Shown: positions 14,545 through 22,697, counted from the stretch's first letter. The stretch is DNA of 25,262 bases from an uncultured Eubacteriales bacterium (GCA_900550955.1 URUF01000030.1:1-25262), one strand, 5' to 3'. Numbers and translations are program-made. Notes: generated by a model from the sequence alone, not told the origin.

Positions 14545-15686
14545 TCGCTTTCTCCTTGCCGCCCGCGCTGCCAGCGGGCCCTCATATACGCGGCGATAAC
14601 GCGCATATCCGCCAAAACACCGTCAAACAGGTGGGAACGCACCGCGCTAACCAATACCACCATCACAATCGGCCCCAGAATCAGCCCAAGCACCCCGCCT
14701 AAGCGCATGCCTACGAACATGCCTACCAACGAGCTTAACGGAGATACGCCCAGATTGGTGCCCAACAGCTCGGGTTCCGTTACACGGCGCACAAGCGAAT
14801 AGCCCAAATACAATCCCAGCACCAGCCATCCGTTGCGCGCAGCCCCCACCATAAAGCAGATCAGGCTCCAGGGGATGTAAAGCACGCCGCAGCCAAACTG
14901 CGGTATCAGCTCCAAAAGCGCCGCCGCAAAGCCAATCAAAAAGGCGTACTCAAAGCCCGCCGCCTGAAAAAACACCCATGAAACCAGCAGCGTGAGTACG
15001 GCAAACAAAAGCTGCACGCGAATGTAGCCCGCCAACCCGCGCCCTGCGGACTGCTTGAGCAGCCGGATGCCGTGCTCGCTCCCGCCGCCCTGCCAACCGT
15101 TCCACAGGCGCTGCCAGCCTTCGTAGCGGTTGGTGATGAATATGATTGCCAAAAGCAGGAAATTTGCGTATACAAACGCGTATGGCAGGCTTGCTGCAAA
15201 GCCCAGCGCGCCGTTAAGCACGCTGGCTGCAAACTGTACCACCCCGTCCGTAAGGGTTTGATAGGCGCTGTTGAGCGATGTGCGAACCGTGCCGCCCAGC
15301 GTATCAGGCAGGGTTTGCGCCATATCCAGCAGGCGGTTGGTGGCCGTGCGCAGCAATTCCGTCGCGCTTGCGGCTACCCCAGGCGAAGCAACCGCCAGCT
15401 GCACCACCACAAACGAGGCAAACCAATATAACAATAGGCAGGCCGCCGCTACCGCCAACGCAATCCAGAAGGCCGCCGCCAGGCCGCGCCGCACATGCAG
15501 CCGTTCCTGCGCAACGCGGATAAGCGGCTGCAAAAGCGCCGCCACCGCCAGGCCGATAATGAACGGGGAAAACAGGTTCCACACCACTGGCGCCACAATA
15601 ATGCAAAACGCCGCTGCCAGCGCCGCAAGCACGCCGCGCCATAGCATGCGTTCCACCGCGTAGCGCACCGCTTCCCTTTGAACCAT
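14541..15686 (-). CDS. AI-2E family permease (YtvI-like), copy 2
   Basis: The 381-residue protein has about eight membrane segments and the family motif TEPELLGTNLGVSPLSSLVGMFVGMRLGGVLGLILGP (about 315-350). GGGGAGG seven bases upstream sets ATG 15686. It resembles the copy at 12840-13961 in length and layout but is clearly diverged, so the two are old paralogues rather than a recent duplication. It sits between the TPM-domain gene (18 bases away) and tag (4-base overlap) in the same leftward operon. Substrate unknown. Confidence 0.88.
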   Translation of the reverse strand: MVQREAVRYAVERMLWRGVLAALAAAFCIIVAPVVWNLFSPFIIGLAVAALLQPLIRVAQERLHVRRGLAAAFWIALAVAAACLLLYWFASFVVVQLAVASPGVAASATELLRTATNRLLDMAQTLPDTLGGTVRTSLNSAYQTLTDGVVQFAASVLNGALGFAASLPYAFVYANFLLLAIIFITNRYEGWQRLWNGWQGGGSEHGIRLLKQSAGRGLAGYIRVQLLFAVLTLLVSWVFFQAAGFEYAFLIGFAAALLELIPQFGCGVLYIPWSLICFMVGAARNGWLVLGLYLGYSLVRRVTEPELLGTNLGVSPLSSLVGMFVGMRLGGVLGLILGPIVMVVLVSAVRSHLFDGVLADMRVIAAYMRARWQRGRQGESE

Positions 15687-15704
15687 ACATTGCCTCCCCG
15701 GGCG

Positions 15705-16550
15705 TTAAAAATGCCCGCCGCCTCCGCCGTGCGTGCTGCCCCCGCTGCTGGTATGCACGCCGCTTCCGCCGCCGCCAAAGCCGCCTGAACCGCCGCCATG
15801 CCCGCCCGAGGGCGGGTCGGGCTTACGGGTGCGGGTCACGGTGGTGCGCAGGTAATCGTCCGCGCTGTCGGTAAGGGTAACTTTGCAGTTGTCGCGGAAG
15901 CTATATTCATAGGTGCCGCCCTTAAGCTTGTAGCGGCTTTGTACGCCCGCTACAAACACAAGCCCCGCAATCAATGCGATAACGGCGCAGCCCAGCATCT
16001 CTGCGGCAGTAAGAACCTTATGCCTTGCGGTAAGGCGGCGGCCTGTTACAACGTCGTAACGGTACTGCCCTTCCGGGATTCCCTTTTGCACATACCCCTC
16101 AACAAGCGAGAGCATCTTTTCCGCCGCCTGCGCGTAGGCTCCGCGCGAAAGCTGCTTTGCGCAAGTGTCAATGGCCGTGGCGATGCGCTCGTCCGTCATG
16201 TAGTCGATCATCCGGCCCTTGGTGGAAAGGTAATGGTAGCGCTCGTACATATCGATATAGTACAGGATGCCGCTGCCCTCCTCATCCAGGCCGAAGCCGC
16301 CCTGGTCATAAAACGCATCGGCAATTTGCTGCTGGCTTTTGCCGTCATGCGCCTCATCGGAGGTAACGATTACAAAATCCATGCCTGTTTCCTGCTGAAA
16401 GCCTTCAATTTGCGCCTCAAGCGCCGCCTCCTGCGAGGCGCTGAGCAAATCCGCCCGGTCAAACACGCGCCCGTCCGCCGCCAGGGCAGGCAGGGTAAGG
16501 ACGAGCGCCAGGGCAAAGGCCCAAGCCGCCGCCATCTTCCGCAGCTTCAT
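15705..16550 (-). CDS. TPM-domain (TPM_phosphatase) secreted/membrane protein
   Basis: The 281-residue protein has a signal peptide (1-25, ending LPALAA), a TPM domain (about 28-170, with FDRADLLSASQEAALEAQI and DFVIVTSDE), a membrane helix (about 184-205) and a Gly/His/Ser-rich tail (about 240-281). This YgcG-like layout is common in bacteria; TPM proteins have been linked to membrane protein quality control and photosystem repair. ATG 16550 is chosen because AAAGGAGG lies seven bases upstream and a clean signal peptide follows; an earlier TTG at 16568 is unlikely. The gene begins 14 bases after the zinc-ribbon protein stop, and the pairing of these two is frequently seen. Confidence 0.9.
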   Translation of the reverse strand: MKLRKMAAAWAFALALVLTLPALAADGRVFDRADLLSASQEAALEAQIEGFQQETGMDFVIVTSDEAHDGKSQQQIADAFYDQGGFGLDEEGSGILYYIDMYERYHYLSTKGRMIDYMTDERIATAIDTCAKQLSRGAYAQAAEKMLSLVEGYVQKGIPEGQYRYDVVTGRRLTARHKVLTAAEMLGCAVIALIAGLVFVAGVQSRYKLKGGTYEYSFRDNCKVTLTDSADDYLRTTVTRTRKPDPPSGGHGGGSGGFGGGGSGVHTSSGGSTHGGGGGHF

Positions 16551-16564
16551 TGCGCTCCCTCCTT

Positions 16565-17605
16565 TCAAAACAGAAAATAGCTGAGTATGCAGCCTGCCGC
16601 AAAAAGCGCCGCCGCCACAAGCCCGCCCGTCAGGTACAGCTTCCTTTTATCAATGGGCAGCTTGCCGCACACCTCGCCGGTGCAGCCGTTCATGGCGTAA
16701 TAATACGGGTTTTGAGGGTCATGCTTGTTAGGATAGGTTAAAACCCAGGTGGGCAGAAGCACATAGCGGGTTGTGAGCTTTTTGACCTTCGCGTCGGATT
16801 GTACGTTGTAGCTGTTATAATGCAGCGATTCCGTCAAAAGCGGCTCCACATAGCCCGCGGTTTCCCGCGCCACGTCGTCCTGGATGGAGGCGGGCTCCAT
16901 ATCCCGCCGCTCCGCCAAAAAGCCGGATAGATACGCCCCGGCAAACGGCTTGGCCTTTTCCAGCGGGAACGGCTGCACGCCGTCGCTCAGCTTGCGGTTG
17001 GCCTTGCTAAGCGCCGGGCGCATAATGTTTGAAAAGCGAATCCTGCCCTCGCGCCGCACATGATAGTGCATGGTGCTGGTAACAATGTGGCGGCCTGTGT
17101 CGGCCACGCTGGTATTGCGCCCCTCGCCATCCACACAGGCGTCCAGCTCGCACTCCGTTACAAAATGCGGATAGTATACGCCGCTCATGCTTTCCACCTG
17201 CGCGGCGCTGAAAAAGCCCTTGGGCACATAGCGCTTGCCTTTCACCCAATTCATGAAGGTTTCAACGGCCTTTTCCTTATCGATGGCAAAGGGCAGCACG
17301 CTATCCGGCTTCATACCGGCGGCCAGCCTGCCCTCAAGCACCACGGGGCTATGGCAGTAATAGCACCGCGTGGCCGCAGTGGTTTCGTCCGTCATGATCT
17401 CGCTGCCGCAGCTGGGGCAGTGATATACCACCTGACCGCCATCCGCGGCAGGCTGGGGCGCAGCCTGATCCACCTCCGCGTCCTTATGCAAAAGGTCGCC
17501 TTGCGAAAAGGCAGAGCTGCAAAAGGGGCATTTCCATTGCTGGCTATCCGGATCAAACACCAGGTATGCGCCGCAGCTTGGGCATTTATACGTAACGCCT
17601 GCCAT
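16565..17605 (-). CDS. Double zinc-ribbon (TFIIB-type) membrane protein
   Basis: The 346-residue protein has two zinc ribbons: CPSC...CPFC (Cys8, 11, 26, 29) and CPSC...CYYC (Cys63, 66, 81, 84). A soluble domain of about 220 residues follows, then one C-terminal membrane helix (about 323-345). Despite TFIIB-type labels, the C-terminal anchor argues against a transcription factor; it is probably a cytoplasmic-facing membrane protein. ATG 17605 has GAGGTG six bases upstream and directly opens MAGVTYKCPSCG. It is the first gene of the leftward operon with TPM, AI-2E, tag and AI-2E, driven by the promoter at 17684-17712. Function unknown. Confidence 0.85.
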   Translation of the reverse strand: MAGVTYKCPSCGAYLVFDPDSQQWKCPFCSSAFSQGDLLHKDAEVDQAAPQPAADGGQVVYHCPSCGSEIMTDETTAATRCYYCHSPVVLEGRLAAGMKPDSVLPFAIDKEKAVETFMNWVKGKRYVPKGFFSAAQVESMSGVYYPHFVTECELDACVDGEGRNTSVADTGRHIVTSTMHYHVRREGRIRFSNIMRPALSKANRKLSDGVQPFPLEKAKPFAGAYLSGFLAERRDMEPASIQDDVARETAGYVEPLLTESLHYNSYNVQSDAKVKKLTTRYVLLPTWVLTYPNKHDPQNPYYYAMNGCTGEVCGKLPIDKRKLYLTGGLVAAALFAAGCILSYFLF

Positions 17606-17683
17606 ATCATTCACCTCATCGTTCAAGCAAATGGACGTAAAACCGGGTACGGCCCCGGCCAAGCCTATGTCCAATCAGCCGTT

Positions 17684-17712
17684 ATTATAGCATGTTTCCA
17701 TAACAAACACAA
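17684..17712 (-). promoter_or_regulatory. Promoter of the zinc-ribbon/TPM/AI-2E/tag operon
   Basis: On the minus strand: TTGTGT (17712-17707), 17 bases, then a perfect TATAAT (17689-17684) preceded by TGC, an extended -10. The start codon is 78 bases downstream. Confidence 0.65.
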
Positions 17713-17718
17713 ACGGCC

Positions 17719-17972
17719 CGGCCATGGTATGGCCGAGCAGCCAGACTGTCGATAAACCCCATGGGAGGCTTGGAGGGCCGCAGCCCTCCAACTCTTGTTC
17801 CGAAACCGGCGGCGTGTACGCCGGTTTCGGAAGCCTTGCGCAGCAAGGCTTCCTTACGCCGTTCGCCGCCCGGCGAGCGAAGCGAGTACGCGAACGGCGT
17901 AATCCTCGACGGAAAAGATCGCCGCAGGCGAGCTTTTCCGTCGGCCAGAAGGCAGCCCGGCCGGGCTGCCTT
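17719..17972. repeat. Array of seven consecutive perfect or near-perfect hairpins in a noncoding gap
   Basis: Between two leftward genes, 254 bases hold seven inverted repeats almost end to end. Stems: 17719-17725/17729-17735 (7 bp); 17770-17778/17783-17791 (9 bp, CGCA loop); 17798-17811/17819-17832 (14 bp); 17829-17839/17843-17853 (11 bp, GCA loop, sharing four bases with the previous arm); 17854-17866/17890-17902 (13 bp); 17907-17917/17933-17943 (11 bp, with an inner 5-bp extension after one mismatch); 17949-17972 (24-bp perfect palindrome). The last may end transcription of the SPOCS/LysM gene, although the T run is weak. Open frames here have no ribosome-binding site and look like translated repeat DNA. 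It could be an interspersed repeat element or a structured RNA. Confidence 0.85.
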
Positions 17973-17974
17973 TG

Positions 17975-19537
17975 CTATTTCCTCCAAAGAATGACCCGCT
18001 GCCCCTGGGAGCTTTCCTCAAGCCCCGGGTTCATGCGCTTCAGGCTGTCGCAGCTTACGCGGTAGCGCTTGGCGATGTCCCACAGGCTTTCGCCAGGCTG
18101 GCTGAAATACACCAGCACGCCGGGCTGCGCAGCCTCGGCGGGCTGGGCGGTTACGGCGGTTACCAAAGGCTCCCCGGCCAGATGCACGTCGCAGCAGTCC
18201 AGATGGAGGATGTATTTCACCTCCACACGGTCGCTGGTGATGCCGGTCACATCAATGTTGCTGGGGGTCAGCACCAGGCTTTCGGGCAGGCTTAGGTCGC
18301 AGGCGAAGGCCATGCGGAAGGGTTCCTCCGCCTGGTAGGTTTGCGCAACCTCGGTATCATCCGTCATGTACAAAAGGGTAACCTCCATCATGCCCTCCAC
18401 GTTCAGCCTGCCGTTTGCGCGGGTAAGGTCCGTTACCACGGGGCGCAGGGTGGCGCGCAGCGGCGTGCGGGCCGGGGGCTGGCCGTCCAGCAGCAGGGTG
18501 AGCTTGCCGCTTTCGGCCGTATGGATTTGCCGGTGGCACAGGGCGCGGCGCACCTGCTGCATATCCAGCGCAAGGCAATCGCCCTGGGTGGTGTAGGCGT
18601 CCAGCAGCAGGCACAGGTCGCGCTGGCGGGTGGCGTGGGCGCTTAGCCCCAAAAGCACCTCGGCGCGCAGGGTGCGCGCGCCCTCCTCCTGACCCTCCTG
18701 GGAGAGCACGGCCACGTCCTTCACTACGGCGGAGGCGCAGAGCGAATCGCCGTTTTCCCCCATCAGGGAGAGGGTTTCCTCAAAGGGGATGGTGTGGCGA
18801 GTGATTACCAGCGGGCGCGAGGGCATATTGCTCAGGTGGGTTACCTCCAGCAGGATGCTGCCGGAAATGGTGGCGCGCTCCTCGCCGCCCATAACGTCCT
18901 GCACGGTGGCGATGGCCGTGGCGTACAGCGTGTCGGTAATTTGCAGCACGGCCCCCAGTTCGCATTCGTCGCGCACGAGCACGTCCTGCTCGCCCCGAGC
19001 TACGGTTTGGCAGCCGGAAAGGGTTTCGGTGCGGGTCATCAGGCCGTCCACGTTGCGAATGCCTGTAACCACGCCCAAGGGCTCGTCCGAGAAGGCGCGG
19101 GCGTGGACGCGCAAAATGGCCATCAGGTGCAGCCTGCCGCCCTGCGCCGCGGCCTCCACATGCTCCACCATCAGGCTGACGGGGGCGCTCATGCCCGCCT
19201 GCGCGCCGGGCAGCTCCACGGGGTGGGTAAACTCCGCCGAGGCCTCCAGGGCGCTGATGTGCGTGGGATCCCCTTGGGTATAAAGCACGTGGAAGGCCAC
19301 CTTGCCATCCGCGGTAACGCGGTCGGCGTCGGCGGCGCTATGCTCGAGCACGGCCATGGCCTCGGCGCTTAAAACGGTGGTTTCCTCGCGCAGGCCGCCA
19401 GGCAGGGCAATTTCACCCTCCACAACGGCCTGCCCCAGCGCCTCTCCCACAAAGCGCTGCAGGGCCAGCTCCTCCTTTAGAATTTCCGGCGTTTTGGCGT
19501 CGCCGCCCTGTAAAACATCCATGCTCATATCCGTCAT
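17975..19537 (-). CDS. SPOCS (DUF3794) and LysM domain protein
   Basis: The 520-residue protein carries repeated SPOCS/DUF3794 units across residues 30-450 and a C-terminal LysM domain (about 470-518, GESLWDIAKRYRVSCDSLKRMNPGLEES). SPOCS domains occur in spore-coat and cortex-associated proteins such as SafA and SpoVID relatives and in many clostridial proteins; LysM binds peptidoglycan. No signal peptide is visible, which fits a protein assembled on the forespore from the mother-cell side. ATG 19537 has AGGAGG eight bases upstream; a TTG just before it is closer to the site but less likely. It points to a spore-forming ancestry of the host. No clear sporulation-sigma promoter was found. Confidence 0.85.
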   Translation of the reverse strand: MTDMSMDVLQGGDAKTPEILKEELALQRFVGEALGQAVVEGEIALPGGLREETTVLSAEAMAVLEHSAADADRVTADGKVAFHVLYTQGDPTHISALEASAEFTHPVELPGAQAGMSAPVSLMVEHVEAAAQGGRLHLMAILRVHARAFSDEPLGVVTGIRNVDGLMTRTETLSGCQTVARGEQDVLVRDECELGAVLQITDTLYATAIATVQDVMGGEERATISGSILLEVTHLSNMPSRPLVITRHTIPFEETLSLMGENGDSLCASAVVKDVAVLSQEGQEEGARTLRAEVLLGLSAHATRQRDLCLLLDAYTTQGDCLALDMQQVRRALCHRQIHTAESGKLTLLLDGQPPARTPLRATLRPVVTDLTRANGRLNVEGMMEVTLLYMTDDTEVAQTYQAEEPFRMAFACDLSLPESLVLTPSNIDVTGITSDRVEVKYILHLDCCDVHLAGEPLVTAVTAQPAEAAQPGVLVYFSQPGESLWDIAKRYRVSCDSLKRMNPGLEESSQGQRVILWRK

Positions 19538-19613
19538 CAATCATTCCTCCTAGCGGCTTTGTAGGAAGGGTATGCGAGGGGGACGGGCGGTATGCCTTTT
19601 TGCCTCATGGGGA

Positions 19614-19642
19614 TTGACAAGGGAGGGAAAGCATAATATAAT
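19614..19642 (+). promoter_or_regulatory. Full-consensus sigma-A promoter of the TetR/CPBP operon
   Basis: TTGACA (19614-19619), exactly 17 bases, TATAAT (19637-19642): both hexamers match the consensus at every base. A promoter this strong is usually kept in check by a repressor, consistent with the overlapping operator and the TetR gene that follows. Confidence 0.85.
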
Positions 19643-19666
19643 TTAGATTATATAACGAAGATTATA
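19636..19666. promoter_or_regulatory. Probable TetR operator overlapping the -10 box
   Basis: ATATAAT-TTAG-ATTATAT is a perfect inverted repeat (7-base arms, 19636-19653) that contains the -10 box. A second copy of AGATTATA (19645-19652 and 19659-19666) lies 14 bases further on, and TATAA-N6-TTATA forms another dyad (19651-19666). This suggests two repressor dimers bound side by side and autorepression. Confidence 0.6.
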
Positions 19667-19685
19667 AATAGGAAGGAGCTACGCC

Positions 19686-20243
19686 ATGCCGCCAAAGGCC
19701 AGAATCACCCGGGAGATGATTGTGGACGCAGCCTTTGAAATCGCCAGGGAGGATGGCGCGGAGGCCATTAACGCGCGAACCGTGTCCCAAAGGCTGGGCT
19801 GCTCCACCCAGCCGGTTTTGTATCACTTTGCCAGCATAGACGAAATACGCCGCGCCGTGTATGAAAAGGCGGACGCGTACCATACGGCGTACCTGACGCG
19901 GGGCGCGGATGGGATGGAGATTGCGCTGCGCTATGTGCGCTTTGCGGCCGTGGAGAAGCGGTTGTTCAGGCTACTGTTCCAAAGCAACGGGTTTTCGGGC
20001 AAAAGCCTGATAAGCCTGATGGACGCGGAGGAGCTGGAGCCCGTTTTAAACGCGCTGCGCGCCTCGGGCTTTCCCGGCGGCGCGCGCACAAAAACGGTGT
20101 TTCGGCTGGTGTTTTTATTTTTGCATGGCTATGCCAGCATGCTTGCCAACAACGAGATGGCCTATGACGAGGCCGCCGTTGCCCAGGACGTGCGGCGGGC
20201 GTACCTGGGCGCGCTGGAGGCTGCAAAGGAGGAGGAAGCGTGA
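19686..20243 (+). CDS. TetR family transcriptional regulator
   Basis: The 185-residue protein has an N-terminal TetR DNA-binding domain (about 8-54), with the recognition region RTVSQRLGCSTQPVLYHF, and a helical ligand-binding C-terminal domain. AAGGAG precedes ATG 19686. It follows a full-consensus promoter with an overlapping dyad operator, so it probably represses itself and the CPBP protease gene coupled downstream (GTGA overlap at 20240-20243). The ligand is unknown; the C-terminal half resembles the WHG-type group only loosely. Confidence 0.92.
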   Translation: MPPKARITREMIVDAAFEIAREDGAEAINARTVSQRLGCSTQPVLYHFASIDEIRRAVYEKADAYHTAYLTRGADGMEIALRYVRFAAVEKRLFRLLFQSNGFSGKSLISLMDAEELEPVLNALRASGFPGGARTKTVFRLVFLFLHGYASMLANNEMAYDEAAVAQDVRRAYLGALEAAKEEEA

Positions 20244-20944
20244 GCAAAAAACCGTTGGAGAAGGACCTTCGGGAGGCGCTGGGCTGGATTGTAAGCTACG
20301 TGGCGCTAATGAGCCTTGGGGAGAATCTATCCCGGCAGATAGGCGTGGAGAAATGCCTAACGGCCCCGCTGGCCGCGGGCTTTGCGGCGGCGCTGTGGCT
20401 GTGGGTGCGCAGGCGCGGGTGGGCCGTGCGCTGCGGGCTATGCGCCTTTCAGGGCCGGGCGGGGGACTATTTGTATTTTTTGCCGCTGGCGGCAATGGCG
20501 AGCGTGAACCTGTGGCAGGGCGTTACGCTGCGGCTTTCGCCCGTGGAAACGGCGCTGTACCTGCTGGGCATGCTTTGCGTGGGCTTTGTTGAGGAAGTGA
20601 TTTTCAGGGGCCTTTTGTATACGGCGCTTAAACAGGAAAACGCAAAGCGCGCCATGGCGGTTGCCAGCCTCATGTTTGGCCTTGGGCACATCGTGAACCT
20701 GCTAAACGGCGCGGCCATGCTTGAAACGGGCCTGCAGCTTGTGTATGCCTGCGCGGCCGGGCTTTTGTTTACGGTGCTGTTTGAGAAGGGGCGCAGCCTG
20801 ATTCCCTGTATCGCCGCCCACAGCGCGGTGAATATGCTAAGCGCCTTTAGCGTTGAGGGCACGCTGGCGTTTACGGCTTTTACGGCCGCGGCGCTCACAG
20901 CGGTTGCGCTGGGCTATGCGGCATGGATTTGGAGGCGGGCGTAG
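20240..20944 (+). CDS. CPBP family intramembrane glutamic endopeptidase (CAAX/Abi type)
   Basis: The 234-residue protein has about seven membrane segments and the CPBP/Abi motifs: EEVIFR (Glu118, Glu119, Arg123), FGLGH (His150) and HSAVN (His194, Asn198). These residues form the catalytic site of Rce1-type proteases. Bacterial members act in bacteriocin self-immunity, peptide processing or surface-protein regulation; the target here is unknown. GTG 20240 overlaps the TetR stop codon by four bases, with GGAGGAGG upstream, so the two are translated together and share TetR control. It ends 5 bases from a convergent XRE gene. Confidence 0.92.
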   Translation: MSKKPLEKDLREALGWIVSYVALMSLGENLSRQIGVEKCLTAPLAAGFAAALWLWVRRRGWAVRCGLCAFQGRAGDYLYFLPLAAMASVNLWQGVTLRLSPVETALYLLGMLCVGFVEEVIFRGLLYTALKQENAKRAMAVASLMFGLGHIVNLLNGAAMLETGLQLVYACAAGLLFTVLFEKGRSLIPCIAAHSAVNMLSAFSVEGTLAFTAFTAAALTAVALGYAAWIWRRA

Positions 20945-20949
20945 GCCGG

Positions 20950-21201
20950 CTATTCGCCTTCCCGCTCGCGCAAAAGCTGCCCCGCCTCAACGCCCAGCAC
21001 GCGCGCGAATACCAGCACCTCATAATCGGGCACAACGCGGTCGCCGATTTCGATACGGCTGACCGCTTTTTGATTGATCTGCACGCCCTCCACCTGCATC
21101 TTGGCCGCAAGCTGCTCCTGGGAGAGGCGCTTTTTTTCGCGCAGGCGCCGGATTGTTTCGCCGCAGAGGTTGCTTTTGCCGTTGAATGCGTAAATCTTCA
21201 T
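20950..21201 (-). CDS. Small XRE-family HTH regulator
   Basis: The 83-residue protein is essentially one HTH_3 domain (about 13-75, with ETIRRLREKKRLSQEQLAAKM and INQKAVSRIEIGDRVVPDYE). It has no sensor domain, so it probably binds DNA as a dimer with no visible effector site. ATG 21201 has only a weak GGGCGG site upstream. It is divergent from the sugar-transporter operon and convergent with the CPBP gene. The CGN-start MKIYAFNGKSNLCG is a recurrent form among clostridial phage-type small repressors. Confidence 0.85.
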   Translation of the reverse strand: MKIYAFNGKSNLCGETIRRLREKKRLSQEQLAAKMQVEGVQINQKAVSRIEIGDRVVPDYEVLVFARVLGVEAGQLLREREGE

Positions 21202-21316
21202 ATCCCAGTACCGCCCTTCGCGCTATCCCAATCGTGGATATTCCCTGCGAAAGACTTTAGCATTCATTCGATGCATAATTATTCCAATGGTGACTAACCT
21301 TTGTCCCACATTCCGA

Positions 21317-21322
21317 TATAAT
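21317..21322 (+). promoter_or_regulatory. -10 element of the sugar ABC transporter operon
   Basis: A perfect TATAAT, 56 bases before ATG 21379. The best -35 candidate (GTGACT, 21290-21295) is 21 bases away, too far for a strong promoter, so an activator may be needed. Confidence 0.45.
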
Positions 21323-21378
21323 GGGGATGTCAAACGTGGCCCGTTCTACTCTACCAATTGAATAAGGAGGACACCCCA

Positions 21379-22629
21379 ATGAAAAAGCTTACTGCATTGT
21401 TGTTGGCTGTTGTGATGGTGCTTTCCCTGTCGGGCGCTGCGCTCGCGGAAGACATCACCCTGGACGTGATCATCTGCCAGTACGGCACCAAAACCAACGA
21501 CTGGTTCCTTGGAACCGGCATGAACGGCACCAATTTTGTGGATAAGTTTGAGGCCGAGAACCCCGGCATCAAGCTGAACCTGGAAGTGGTTTCCTGGAAC
21601 GACGTGTATACCGAGGTATCCACCCGTATCTCCAACAACAATGCCCCCGACATCCTCAACATCGACGTGTTCGCCAACTATGCCAACGAGGGCCTGCTGA
21701 TGCCCGTGAAGGAGTATTGCCCGGAAGAGCTGTTCAACGACTTCTTCCCGTCCTTCATCGACCAGTCCGTGATTGACGATACGGTATGGGCCGTGCCGGA
21801 TCTGGCCAGCGCCCGCGCGCTGTACTACAATGTGGATATGTTCAACGAAGTGGGTATCGATGTGCCTACCACCTGGGCCGAGCTTGAGGACGCCTGCCAG
21901 GCCATCCTGGACTTCTACGGCGGCGAAGTGTATCCCTGGGGCATTGACATGACCACCGACGAAGGCCAGGCCGCCTTCTCCTACTACACCTGGAACAACG
22001 GCGGCGGCTTCGTGGACGAGAATGGCGAATGGGCTGTGAACAGCGCCAAGAACGTAGAGGCCATCGAATATGCCATCGGCCTGGTGAACAAGGGCTTCAC
22101 CAACCCCAACCCCGCCACCCAAACCCGCTACGACCTGCAGGATATGTTCGGCGCGGGCAAGCTGGCCATGGTAATCGCCCCCAACTCCCTGCCCACCTAC
22201 ATCCAGGACAAGGGCTCCACGGTTAACTGCGCCACCGCCGCAATCCCCCACAACGAGGGCTGCACCAGCGCTTCTCAGGGCGTTATGGACCGCATTATGG
22301 CCTTCAAGGATGACAGCGCCGATCAGGCTGCCCGCAACGAGGCCATCGGCAAGTTCCTCACCTTCTTCTACAACCCCGAGAACTACGTTGGCTGGGTAAG
22401 CATGGAAGGCTTCCTGCCCGCCGTGAACAGCGCCGTGGCTTCCCTGGTTGAGGCCGACCCCTCCTTCTCCGCCTGGCTGGACGTGCTGGCTGGCTGCCAG
22501 TTCTACCCCACCGCCAAGGCCGAATGGGACCAGGTAAAGCAGGGCGTGATCCGCGCCGAGCAAAACGCCCTCACCGGCAGCAGCGTGCAGGAGCAGCTGG
22601 ACGCGTTGCAGGCTGAACTGACCAAGTAA
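21379..22629 (+). CDS. Extracellular solute-binding protein of a carbohydrate ABC transporter
   Basis: The 416-residue family 1 solute-binding protein has a signal peptide ending ALA at residue 23 (AALAEDITLDV). Domain landmarks include FVDKFEAENPGIKLNLEVVSWNDVYTEVSTRISNNNAPDILNIDVF (about 40-85) and a long C-terminal domain. It should deliver a sugar or oligosaccharide to the MalF/MalG-type permeases encoded next. The signal peptide has no lipobox Cys, which is unusual for a Gram-positive binding protein, since these are normally lipid-anchored. ATG 21379 has GGAGG upstream. A terminator-like hairpin after the stop (22642-22670) should make this protein more abundant than the permeases. The substrate cannot be determined. 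Confidence 0.9.
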   Translation: MKKLTALLLAVVMVLSLSGAALAEDITLDVIICQYGTKTNDWFLGTGMNGTNFVDKFEAENPGIKLNLEVVSWNDVYTEVSTRISNNNAPDILNIDVFANYANEGLLMPVKEYCPEELFNDFFPSFIDQSVIDDTVWAVPDLASARALYYNVDMFNEVGIDVPTTWAELEDACQAILDFYGGEVYPWGIDMTTDEGQAAFSYYTWNNGGGFVDENGEWAVNSAKNVEAIEYAIGLVNKGFTNPNPATQTRYDLQDMFGAGKLAMVIAPNSLPTYIQDKGSTVNCATAAIPHNEGCTSASQGVMDRIMAFKDDSADQAARNEAIGKFLTFFYNPENYVGWVSMEGFLPAVNSAVASLVEADPSFSAWLDVLAGCQFYPTAKAEWDQVKQGVIRAEQNALTGSSVQEQLDALQAELTK

Positions 22630-22641
22630 ACAGGACTCCAA

Positions 22642-22673
22642 AGAGGGGCCGGTGCAAGGCCGGCCTCTCTTTC
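22642..22673 (+). terminator. Attenuating hairpin between the binding protein and permease genes
   Basis: An 11-bp stem (22642-22652 with 22660-22670) with one G-T wobble and a seven-base loop, followed by TTTCTATC. Hairpins at this position are common in sugar ABC operons and lower permease expression relative to the binding protein. Confidence 0.65.
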
Positions 22674-22697
22674 TATCTCCGAAAAGGAGGACGCGGC

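Noticed and set aside
17719..17972. Hairpin array as a CRISPR or integron attC array
   Set aside because: The stems are all different and not regularly spaced with unique spacers; no cas genes, integrase or attC core sites are visible.
17761..17994. Small coding frames (about 77-113 codons) across the hairpin array
   Set aside because: No ribosome-binding site; the translation is Arg/Ser/Pro-rich and follows from the palindromes.
19570..19595. Sporulation-sigma promoter for the SPOCS/LysM gene (two CATAC-like segments on the minus strand)
   Set aside because: The elements match sigma-E/G consensus only in part and no convincing spaced pair was found.
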